From Antennarius striatus (Eukaryota > Chordata > Actinopteri > Lophiiformes > Antennariidae), in NCBI RefSeq assembly GCF_040054535.1, contig NC_090784.1:3426001-3490000 (forward strand): 64,000 nucleotides of DNA, given 5' to 3'. The notes beneath the pieces are model-generated. The model saw only the letters and a list, made by a program, of their open reading frames with translations, ran no database searches and was not told the origin of the DNA. This document shows, one piece after another, positions 10,135 to 20,500 of the stretch. Each line of letters starts with the position of its first letter. The first letter of the stretch is position 1. The position numbers and the translations under genes were made by a program.

Positions 10135-11974
10135 TTAAACTCATCCAAACCCAGTCTACTGACATGGCAACAGGTACCATAGTAACAGATATCAAAGACG
10201 TGTTCTTGGCCTGTGCATGCACTACCCACCTCCCAATTCTTCCCACACATATTGGTCTTTTATCCCACTCCCCTCCCATTCATGCTTTCCTGAACTTTCT
10301 CCTTCCTGCTGTCCAATCTGTCTCTGTCAGCCAGGCGCTGGTAACCTTTAGATTCAAAGGATTCATCTGTGCCGTAACAATTTGTCTGCTCTCCTGACGT
10401 ATTGAAGCAAGGGTTGGTGATTGCCAGGCTCTGACCATCCATCAAGTTCAAGGTATTGTTGGGCAGTTGTTTAACCACCCCAGCAGCTACATACTGCAGC
10501 TCTTTTTCTGGGGACTCAAATCTAGCCAACAAACTCTGAGATGTTCAAACTCTTTGAACATCAGAGAGTTTGTTGGCGTAAAAAGTTGAGCGTATCAACT
10601 TTGTGTTGATACGCTCCTCCTGGCTTGAGGGTTTACTGACAGATCCTGAAGAGCAGGGAAAAGAACAGAGGAATCTTCTTAATTTAGCTTCAACATGCTC
10701 ATGGTCTGTATAAATATAATCACAACAACAGCAGTTTGTACAACACCCTCCTAAAAGGTGTTGTAAAAAGAATGATCATGCTAGGATGTTCAATGTTTTG
10801 TGATTACCTGAGGACATATCGGGTAGAGGGACAGACGTGGTGATCTGACCTGAACTATGTGTCCTTCTCTGGATCAAGACGCCAAATCCTCATCTGAACA
10901 GCTAGGCTAGTCTGAGAATGATCAGGAAGAAACATATTTAGGGGCTTTTCTCAAATATTTTCTTCACAACATAAAGAATTGCATTTTTCATTATTTCTCC
11001 AGCGCTGCTTTTTTGTGTAGGCAGAGTGAGATTCTCACTTCAGGTTTAAGGAACAACGATATTTGACGGAAAGATGTCGACACTCTTTATCAAGTATTGG
11101 TGGAGAACAACAATTATAAAGTCATAGCTAACAGAAGTAAAACCATGCTATTATCAAACCAGGATGTAAAGAACGAAACATAAAAATCACTACAGAATAT
11201 AGAAGATTACGGTAAGCTACATTTGTTTTGCGTTCATCATCAGAAGACACAATGGCTAACACCTACAGTACCTGTACTCATTGTAGCAATCACTTTGAAG
11301 GAAGAAGGGGAACCTTTCCTTCAGAACCCACTGAATTCCTTGTTTTCCATCCAGACACTGTAAATGTCAGAAAGATTCCTGAGATGGAGCTCCACAACTT
11401 CAGCACCTCAGGACAGAGAAACATTCATCGTTTACATGAACAGAGTACTGGTTGTCCACTGGAGGCGTTCTGCCACCACTGAGGGGTTACCACTGAGACA
11501 CTGTGTTTTGCTGTGGAATAGGGTCGATCGGATTCTTCTGGAGACAACCTCAGCTGCCCCGTTCACCACATCAAACAGTCCCATGTCCTTGTTGTACAGC
11601 AAAGACTCTGTCAAAGTCTACAAAAAGATGACGGAGAAGGTTCAAAAGTGCTGTTAAAAGTCAGCTCATCCCATTAAGACTAGTGGGATTACTTTACTGG
11701 CAAACGTAAGAAATTAACCAATAGATCATCAGAGGCCAGAGAATTCTCCAACACAGGAAAAAACAATATCAAACAAAAAAGGTGGTGATCCTGATAAATC
11801 TGTGTTCTATGAAAAAACCTCTAAATATCAGTAATCAATCATACTCACAAAGTTAGTAGCTGTGAGATGGGAGAGCTCTTCACATGGAGAAGAACACAAA
11901 TTACCAAACAATAACTCCCAAAGAGTAATTTTAGTCATAAAGCACATCTTACCGATTGGACTTACTCCACACAT
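10135..11974 (-). pseudogene. rgs22: Truncated, broken 5' copy of rgs22
   Basis: Inverted copy of the first seven coding exons of the intact rgs22 at 36727-38723. The start ATG (11974-11972), 22-nt first exon and donor are kept, and the 29-nt second exon is kept. The third exon (about 11775-11710) has lost its AG acceptor and 15 bases. The exon near 11620-11430 lacks one C (NPSVVAERLQW instead of NPSVVARTPPVDN), which shifts the frame. The exon near 11385-11290 is intact in sequence. The large exon 7 copy (about 10634-10135) has lost its Ser-rich part, replaced by hairpins, and is cut at TTTAA by the THAP element. No RGS domain remains, so it cannot make an RGS protein. Confidence 0.92.
10525..10616. 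repeat. Two adjacent hairpins at an internal deletion
   Basis: The first, 10525-10577, has arms of about 25 bp with one two-base mismatch and a 3-nt loop. The second, 10588-10616, has a perfect 12-bp stem (GAGCGTATCAAC) and a 5-nt loop. They replace the Ser-rich exon 7 segment that is present in the intact copy at about 38140-38310. Confidence 0.85.
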
Positions 11975-12031
11975 GGTTCACTTCTATAGAAGAAAATCAG
12001 CACAACACATTAAAAAGTTCTGCACCTAAAG

Positions 12032-12033
<2 letters not shown>

Positions 12034-12075
<42 letters not shown>
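12034..12075. repeat. (CA)n microsatellite
   Basis: About 21 CA units in the spacer between fbxo43 and the broken rgs22 copy. The matching place in the right arm (about 36640-36690) has no such run. Confidence 0.95.
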
Positions 12076-12077
<2 letters not shown>

Positions 12078-12279
12078 GCGTAACTACACAAACTGCAGGT
12101 TGCTACGGAGTGGATGTTAAAACGCAGGAGTTGGTAAAAGTTTAACTACAGAGCCCGAAGAGAAACAAAGAGTTCTTCCTTCCTGCCAGGTGAGACATCT
12201 GTCACAATCACTCACACATTTACATCACTGTTTTTTGTTTGTGTCCGATTGACAACAAAAACAAATCAAACTATTATAC

Positions 12280-12766
12280 GGCATTGAAGCGGCGGGTACA
12301 TGTTGATTTTGTACCACTAGATGGCGCAAAACACCTAAAAATTATTTAAATGTATAAACGTTTAGAAAAAGTATTACCACAGAAATAGAAACGTGTTTAA
12401 AAAAGGTAGTTTATTCAAAAACACATTGGCAAAAGTTGAAAATCTGAGTAATTCCAAAAAACAGCATCTACTACATTTTATCAATGTGTCTGGAAAAGTA
12501 CATCAGTAAAAATCGTCCGCCGTATGACAGGAGAGACTTCCTTCACATGAACAATTAAAACCATGACTAAGAACTGTTTTAGAAAAAATGCCTGTAAATG
12601 TATTACATAAATATACACAAAAACACACTGAAACGTACAGAAGGTGCTCTCAAGCACTGGCATCAGTTTCCTTGTTGCTAAGACTTGTCTACTCCATGAG
12701 ACAAAAACTTAATAAAACACTAATGTGGCTCTGACACAGCCAACAGGAGCACAGACCACTTCCTGC
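12280..12766 (-). other. fbxo43 3' flank, non-coding
   Basis: Probable 3' UTR and spacer. The segment repeats in inverted orientation at about 35932-36420. A candidate minus-strand polyA signal (AATAAA) lies near 12710. No gene seen. Confidence 0.5.
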
Positions 12767-15743
12767 TCACAGTCTCCTGACATTTCGTTTGCTCTGAGCA
12801 CTTCCTGGAAGAATGATGTCCTTCTTGTGACGGCCCACAGACTGGCTGCCACACTCTCTGGAGCTGTGGAACGCACACAAACATGCTGTGCAGAATTGGA
12901 AACCACAGTCAGCACTGCAGCACACACCCTCGCCTTTGACTGAGTGACACCTTGCAGGATGTTGGCATCGAGGACAAGGCTTGAGGCACTCGTCATTGAA
13001 GAGGGTTCTGGCAATCTGGAAGTAAAAAAATGATGTGAAATGATAAAACAAGGTCTTAATGTGAACCTCTCAGAACAGCAACATGAAGACAAATTAGAAT
13101 CATCATTCATCCTCCAATGAACAATTACTAAAACCTTTGACATGCTGGAAATAGCCAAATTTTAAATGTATTCAAATTTGGAAAATGTTTTTAAAAATGC
13201 ACCTCTAGAAATTTTTCTCGTTTGCTGCTGCTGCCTGAATGTCGGACACGTTCTTGTAATGGGGTCAGAGTGCAGTTTCCAGACTGGGGGGTGTAGAAGC
13301 TGGAGGTCTTGGACTGGGCCTGAACAGTCTTGAGGGCTGACCTCTTAGAGAGAGTCAGTCTGGTGTCTGCATCAGGGACATGGATAGCACCACCGAGCTA
13401 CGAGTCAACACCACAAAGTTAGTAAACCCATTTCCACTGTTGCTCATTTCCACTCATGAACAGGATGACAGAGAAAAAAACAGCCAGACTTTATTCAGAC
13501 TGTTGTACTAGTGATCTGAGGTATATATTTCAGTTTATAGTTACTTGAAGCAAAAAGTTGCATGTGGTAAATGTCATACCTCTAGAGCAGCCTCCACTTC
13601 GCTCAGGTGGGTTAGTCTCTTAAAACAAGCTCGCTTGTCTTGTTGAATTATTTCATTCCAGCTCTTGCACACCTGACCACATCTATCAAAAAGATGCATG
13701 CATGAGACCTTTAATTCACTCCAACCATAACTGTTCAATAAATTACAAACTTTCAAGGAAAATGTGGTTTTCAAATTTAAATGTCATGCTCATAGGTTGG
13801 ATACCGTGATTGATAACTTGACCAATATGTGATATTTGATGATAGATATGATATTAAAAAAATACTTTTATTAACCCCTTGGTGAAATTATGTTTCTTCT
13901 TTTTTCTTCTAAGAGGAAGATGTGCTTAATTTTGTATATAGTACACACATCTATAGAAGCAGAAAAGGGAAACTTGCATTTTACATTGCACGAAGGACCT
14001 GCCAGCTAAGGATGAGCATGAACTCCTCACCTGTAGGTGGTCTCAGAGTCCAGGTGGCCCAGAATAACTGCCAGGATGTGTCGTAGGTCCCTCTTCTTCA
14101 GCTCTGTGAGTATGTTTACCTTCCCCAGACCCATCTTCCTGCCAATCAGTCCTGCCAATGGCATTGTGGTCTTGAACATGACTGGGGTCTGAGCCAGTGC
14201 TGCTGTGGACCTCAGCTGTTCCTTCAGGCTCGGACTTTGGCCAACAAACATCTGGGCTTTCTGTTGGCACATAACATGAACCAGCTGCAAAGCTGGAGTC
14301 AGGGACAGATCGATTGGGGTCATCTTGAGAGGGGTTATATCAGGATTAGCAGGAGCTGAACTGCAGGGCGTCATGTTTTCTGGCTTGCATGTAGTGGCTC
14401 GGATTGGGGTAGCATAGCCTTGTTTTGCAGATGTCACAATATCAGAGGGCACGTTATTACCACACATAACAGAATGCACACTCTGACAGGTGGGATTGTC
14501 AGTAAAAACCTCATCTTTAGAATGGCTCTGGAATTTAGAGAGATGTTCCTGCTTCTTGTCTAAAGGGTCTTCCTCAGACTGAGAGCCACCTTCTTTAAGT
14601 GTAGAAAGCCGGTGCTGACGCTGCAAACGTGGCCGCCGCTTTGACTCTGCCACATTTGAGGTTTCACGGTTTCCTCTGGAGCAGGAGAGGAGCAACTCTT
14701 GGAATGAGCCATCATGATCCACGGAGGAGTCCTGTGATTTATCAAGGCTCAGAGAACAGAAACCACTGTCTTCACATGCAGACCTGTTTCAGGTTAGAGA
14801 GGAGTGAAAACATGAATGTTTCTTATTGATGCTTCAAGCATTCAGCTGGGTACATTTACAAAAGGATTTATTAAGATGTTTAGAAAGAGTCAGAAGCCAT
14901 ACCCGATGTACTTGGGTGTATGTGTCGAAGATGGTGTGGACACATCACTTGAGCTGTCAAATAAGTTATTTATCTCACTGCTGATCAGTGATTGAGAGTA
15001 TTCCTTTGATGAGGTACGTTGGATGTTACTAAAGCTTGGAGTCTCAGAAACACTGTCATTGAAATCAGAAAGTGAAAGTGACCCTGTCGTCCCAAAAAAA
15101 GAAAGGTGATCACAGTTGGCTTTACCATCTTCAATAGTCGAAGTCCTCGTCTGTATGAAAAGAAGACGACGTTTCATCCCAGAGACAGGCATGTCTTGCT
15201 CGAGCTTTAGAGCGCTCGGTGCCACAGCTGCTGTGGCAGTGTCTAGAGATTCAAACGAAGCACTCAACCAGTGTTCATACGTGGCACCACTGGAGGACTC
15301 AGTCCCTGTGTTGCGCGGTGATCTGGGCTTGACAGCTGTGGTGGGTCTGCACATTAGAAGTTTGGGTCGTAAAGAAGAATCTCTTTTAGGAGTTTCACAC
15401 CAGCTCACTGCTAATGGATGCGGTGTTCCCCTGTTGTTCTTGTCCAAAACCCCTATTGATTCTCTGCTTCTTTGCTTAGGGGTGATGGGAAGCTTCAGAT
15501 TCTCTTTAGGTGTTTCAATGGACTCTACTGGACATAAAGACCTACAGGAGTCGGCTCCACTGGTGTTCTGTGGGCTGCGGCACAGACTTGAGTATCCACT
15601 GTCAGAGAAGTCATAACAGTGCTGGCCTTTGTGGCTCTTGAGGTAGATGTGTGATTCAGGAGTGCATTGCATTTTGTCCTCCGGTGTGTACTTTCTGTCC
15701 CGAACACAGAATTCTCCAACCAAGAATGATTTTACAAAAGGAC
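12767..15743 (-). CDS. fbxo43: F-box protein 43 (Emi2), APC/C inhibitor
   Basis: Keeps vertebrate eggs in metaphase II and times meiosis by blocking the anaphase-promoting complex. From ATG at 15672 the five exons join into an unbroken 690-codon frame (689 aa; human is 708). Residues 24-29 are DSGYSS, a DSGxxS degron of the kind bound by beta-TrCP. Residues 30-480 are Ser/Thr-rich and disordered. An F-box-like region lies at about 480-540 (CGQVCKSWNEIIQQDK). A Cys/His zinc-binding region lies at about 614-660 (CPRCQHPARC, CCSADCGFQFC, CLCAFH). The last residues, NVRRL, are the RL tail that docks on APC/C. The first exon seen is open 5' of this ATG and its acceptor splits a codon, so a short upstream coding exon is possible. 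Head-to-head with spag1. Confidence 0.95.
12767..15743 (-). other. fbxo43: fbxo43 exon map
   Basis: Exons on the minus strand: 15743-14903 (ATG at 15672), 14783-14031, 13682-13580, 13397-13203, 13015-12767 (stop TGA 12769-12767). All junctions are GT-AG and the phases agree: GG/G, AG/A, 0, 0. Exon 3 is the F-box core, exon 4 a TVQAQ/TPLQ stretch, exon 5 the zinc-binding region and RL tail. Exon 4 (its 3' half) and exon 5 are the parts repeated at 35358-35931. Confidence 0.92.
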
Positions 15744-16100
15744 CTACAGATAACAAAAATGTTAAGTGAAATTGCTCATCAATAATTCAGCAAGTTTACC
15801 AGTGCCAGCCTGGTGATTAATTTGTTCTTGAATTTATTCCAAGTAATAAATTATATCTGTCAAATGGACAAATTATGGCTCCAGTGGAAATAACCAGACG
15901 ATAGACTATAAGAATGTGACGGTGATTTATTAGATCTATCTAATAAAGGGGGCAATGGTTTGATTGTCAGAGGTTATTGGGGTATTCACATTTATCAGGT
16001 ACTTTTATATGGTATTATTTTCGAATGACTATTACTAATGGGTGAAGTGAAGAGAATGACGGGGGAACGTGTAAACGTTGCCAGCAAATCGTATGACGTA

Positions 16101-16110
16101 CGCATGCGCA
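16101..16110. promoter_or_regulatory. NRF1-like site (CGCATGCGCA)
   Basis: Near-consensus NRF1 palindrome overlapping a CRE-like TGACGTA, about 360 bp upstream of the first fbxo43 exon seen. The assignment to fbxo43 is inferred from position only. Confidence 0.35.
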
Positions 16111-17214
16111 AACCTAGATCAAGTTGATTATCTGACCAATTAGTGGCAATAGTTAAGAGTCATTTTGTGATTATGCATTAACCACATGATTTAAAAAATG
16201 TCTTTAGGTTGGCTGTCAGCGAACATTGTTCAGGAACACATTGACAAGTTGTTGCCAAATACCCTCAGTTGTTTCCCCTTTGTTGCCATGAGACCGTATT
16301 AAATCCCCCGTCACGGCCTCTGATGCCGCTACAAAGTACACGATAGCCGCCAAACTGCCCCCAGCTGTTCATCAAGGTATGAGCCACTAGACATTTTATC
16401 AGATAATAAATGAATGAATGAACAGCAGACATCAACATAAACCGACTGTTCAACTTGGTCTTGGACGAAAACACGCACTAAAAACAAACCACCGTTATAC
16501 AACTAAAATTGTTATTCGGTTAAAAAAACACCACAGCAGACAGTAAGGTGGTGTGTACTATTGGTAGCAGTAGCCGATACGAGCCTAATGTTAATTCACA
16601 ATTAAAAATACTGTAAAACTCCCTCTGGTCCTAAAGACACGAACGTCACTAATCATCGTTACACTGGTAAAGAACAAATGTTATATCATCTACTCAGCAC
16701 ATTTATTATACAGTCTGGAATCGCGCTCTAACTATATAAGAACCCGTTGCTCCTTTTTTGAGTAGTATTTCAATTAAGTGTTTATTAAAATTGGTTAAAC
16801 TTACTTTTTCTTGAGGATTAAAAATGAAGGACTGGGTGGAAATGGTTGTTAAAGGTTCTCCGTAATGCGAGTCATACTTTCCCGTATGACAAGCAGTCTA
16901 CAGCCCGGCTCGAAAGTGCTTACCTGTGAAATAATTAACTTTCCTGTGTCATAAATTACAAAAAAAATAAAACATAGAACTTGTGACTTAACACTGTTCT
17001 ATAATGCCCCGTTTCGCACAAACCGAGTTAACCTTCATGTTAAGGACGTGCGGTTTGCTCCCTCAGGCTATCCTCTGGGCTTCCGTCGCATCCCCGTCGT
17101 TGCTTGTTGACTGCATTCTCACAGAGGAGCTCTCCGGCCACGTTTCAAATTTGGAGCCCGCTGCCGGCCGTGTTACGTGTGTCCGGTTTGGTGCGTGGTC
17201 TTCTTCCGCATTGG

Positions 17215-17228
17215 GTTGTCATAGTAAC
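17215..17228 (+). promoter_or_regulatory. spag1: X-box-like RFX site at the spag1 promoter
   Basis: GTTGTC-AT-AGTAAC fits the X-box form (GTNRCC, 0-3 nt spacer, RGYAAC) with one mismatch in the left half. It lies about 40 bp before the donor of the non-coding first exon. RFX factors drive ciliary genes and SPAG1 is one, so position and gene type agree. Binding is inferred. Confidence 0.6.
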
Positions 17229-17268
17229 AGAACCTGCGTTACAGATTGTTTGCGTCGAACAACAGCAG
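17229..17268 (+). other. spag1: spag1 non-coding first exon (3' end)
   Basis: Ends AACAGCAG/GTAAAT at 17268, a good donor, and the next exon starts at 17511 with an ATG two bases in. The transcription start is not known; the exon may begin upstream of the X-box-like site. Confidence 0.5.
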
Positions 17269-17512
17269 GTAAATCCATTTACATTTAATTTATCAGCTTC
17301 CCTGTTAAATGCTAAACAAAACTCTGGCGTGGTTTGAAGTCAGTTCTTCTAAGGCGACCATAACATTTATATTTTACCACATTCTGTGCTAATGCTATCA
17401 TTTACTTTATGTTAGCTTTAACTTCTAGCTGGTAGCTAGCTTTCATTTTATACAGCCATCAATGGACCAACAATATTTGACTTAACTGAGTAAACTGAAA
17501 TTCTTTGCAGAC

Positions 17513-20500
17513 ATGAGTATAGATGCCTTTTCCTCTCCTCAAATCAAGACTGCTGTTGATTATCGTGGCAGTGTCCCCGTGGAACACCTGGATTATGGGT
17601 ATATTGAAAAATGTAAAGATGTAAAGTACTTGGAAAAAATCTTGAGACAACTCAGGTGACTATTTAATTACAATAACTAAGTATTCCTACAGTATTAGTG
17701 AGGTTTTATGAGTTCTGATTAATTATCTCATGAGAAAATCCATGTGTGGTTCTTGCAATAGATTAATTCCACAAGTTACATAAAGAAAGTGAAGAACAAC
17801 ACAATTATAAAAGCATGACAGATATATTTGTTCTGGATTTATTCTGGATTTTGAAAGACTAATGTTTCATTTATGTTAAGGTCTGGAAAGGAGGGTATGT
17901 TTCCTCATCTGATCAGGTTTTGTGAGAGTCATTTGGAGACACTGGAGCCGAGGAGCCCCGCTCTCAGGAAAGAGACCCCCGTGGTCACAGCCGCCAGCCT
18001 CTCCACGGATGAGTGGGGCCAAGTGAATGATGAGCTAAAGGTGCTGAATCCTATTCATTGTATTTCTGTTTTTACCTTAAACCCTCTTCCCCTGCTGTAA
18101 TGTATGAAGCCTTCTTTGGGAATAAGATACAAACATTTTAACATTAAATCTTTTCTTCTTGACAGACATGGCAAAATGAAATAAGAAACATAGACACTTC
18201 ACTTAAACAGTGGTCTTTGTTTGGTGACTTTGTGAAAGAAAATGTGCCACATGTAAGACTTTCCAATTCCACAATTCCATTAAGCAAGGTAAAGATCCTA
18301 CAACATTTACTTTATATAAGTATTTATGTGAAATAAAAATAACCAAAAAATTTTTTTAAAACCACAGAATACAATTACAAAAGATAAGGGGAATCCTTCA
18401 AAACGCCCTCTACCACGAGATTTCCAAGAATGGGACAAGTAAGCCATTTTGTCTCCACATTTGTTTATTATTATGTAGACACCAGTTACAGGTACTGCAC
18501 ATGAATGGTTCTACTGTCGTTACTTAGGCCCTATCTAAGGTTCTCTCATTATGATGGTTCAAAGTTAAGGAGTTGATGAGAAGGTACTCTGTTGCGCAGA
18601 TGCATTTTCTTCTCTTTCCAGGTTTGATGTGGAAAAAGAATGTGCAGAAATCAATGAAACGGTGGCCAAAAATGACTCACCTGCCTATATTGACATAAAA
18701 CTCCCAGAAGTTAAGACTAAAGAGGATGCTTCATGTAATCTATCATATGTTATTCTCCCATATTTATTTAATGCTCTTGTAAATTTTTGCGCACACTCCA
18801 TTCATATGGGTGAAATGTCTGTGGCTCTCAAATTGATGCAGTGCTGACACAACAAGAGAAGCAGATTCTGGCAAATCACGAAAAGGACAAAGGCAATGAA
18901 GCTTTCAGAGCAAAGGATTATAAGGAGGCAGTTGTGTATTACTCCAGGTGAGGTTCTAGATACAAGAACTTTATTATAGAAAGCATTTTACTTCTGCAAA
19001 TAAGTTTACTGTCTGTGGCCTGCTATCAAATTAGACTGCTGTCTTTTATGAGGTCTGATGCCTTTCCAATTTTTACTCTACTGCCATTAATGTCACATAA
19101 ATAAAGTTTGTTTTATTTGTTGCTCTATTACAGGAGCCTTTCCGTTTTACCGACGGTGGCTGCATACGGCAACAGAGCACAGGCAGAGATTAAGCTGCAG
19201 CACTGGAACAATGCCCTGACAGACTGTCAGAGCGCATTGAAGCTGGAACCACGCAATGCAAAGGGTGCTTTCCTTTAGTGTACTCTACAACTTTAAGTTT
19301 ATTGTGTTTTATGTTTCCCTCCCTACTCCCTCTTGGTTTCTGAATGTTTTAATGTAAAAACATTTAAATACTGCACCATCATTAACTGTAGTCTTAATGT
19401 CTGTGATTTGTTTTGTGTTGTCAGCGCTACTCCGTCGTGCCACTGCTTTATTTCATAAAGGAAACTTCCAAATGGCAGCTGAAGACCTGAGGATGGTACT
19501 GAAGAAAGAGCCCCAGAATCCTAGTGCCACTGTAAGTGTTCCACATGTCAAACGGTTTTTGTCCACAGGGTGCCGCTGGATTGGTGTGGGGGCAGACATT
19601 TAAAAGCAGACACACAGTAGCTGCTGCAACATGTTAATACGATCATATATTTTTTGTCATCACTGGAAAAGGGAGGGTAATGTAGCAGGGATCAGTTGCT
19701 CTGTCTTAAAGGATGAGTCCAGATCCTATTACTATTACTATCACTATTGCTATTACTATAACTAGTTGTCCACCTGAAGATATTGTTTATATGTTATCAT
19801 CATGTATTCGGAAAATCAAGCGGAGTATCTCTGTACATTACCACCGAAGCCCTTCACTGTAATGTTGTGGTATATGGACAAGTGTGGTATATGAACGAGT
19901 GTGGTATATGAACGAGTGTGGTGTATGAACAAGTGTGGTGTATGAACGATTGTGGTGTATGAACAAGTGTGGTGTATGCAGTGTTCTCGTTATCGTGTGT
20001 CCTTGCATCGAAACACATTTTTTGACAGGGACACATGATCATCAGACAATGTGCGTGATGCTTTCAATAAACAAAATTGATGCTGCCTTTTAGCGCAATA
20101 TAATATTGGAAAAAATGCACCTCCATTCAACAAAAATATTCACAGTTTTTTCATATTTCCACTGAAATTTAGAACCTGAAATCGCCATTATGTTTTGATC
20201 TCGTGCGAGTTTTATCGTCACGAGACTCACTTGCATGATACTGCGTTATTAAAATTGACCACACGGCAACACGACGTCTGCTCTTTTTACGCGCTGCAGT
20301 GAGAGCAAGGAGTTAGCTGTTGCTTACAGTATGCTTGCTCAAGAGGGTCATGTTGGATTTCTCTGTCTGATAAAGCGCTTGGAAACGTCTGCTAATGTGA
20401 TTAAGCACTATACATAGGTTGATTAATTGACTGATTGATTATTACCATGCCTCTGAAAAAATGCAAAAGTTAGAGAAAAAGCAGGTGACAATGAGTGCTT

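Larger units (their letters stand above)
10135..13350 (-). repeat. Left arm of a large inverted duplication
   Basis: This arm matches the reverse complement of 35358-38723 across introns, exons and intergenic DNA: fbxo43 exon 4 (part) and last exon, the fbxo43-rgs22 spacer, and rgs22 exons 1-7. Identity is visibly high over most of the length, with small indels and an extra (CA)n at 12034-12075. The arms are separated by about 22 kb holding fbxo43 and spag1. Confidence 0.9.
15744..17230. other. Intergenic/5' region between fbxo43 and spag1
   Basis: Holds the divergent upstream regions of both genes. No polr2k-like zinc-ribbon frame was found, although that gene lies here in human. An NRF1-like palindrome, CGCATGCGCA, is at 16101-16110, with a CRE-like TGACGTA just before it (16095-16101); these could serve fbxo43. 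The rest is AT-rich with nothing recognised. Confidence 0.5.

Noticed and set aside
15116..15616. 166-codon plus-strand frame
   Set aside because: Antisense to the large fbxo43 exon 15743-14903, which has the recognised protein, phase-consistent junctions and the degron.
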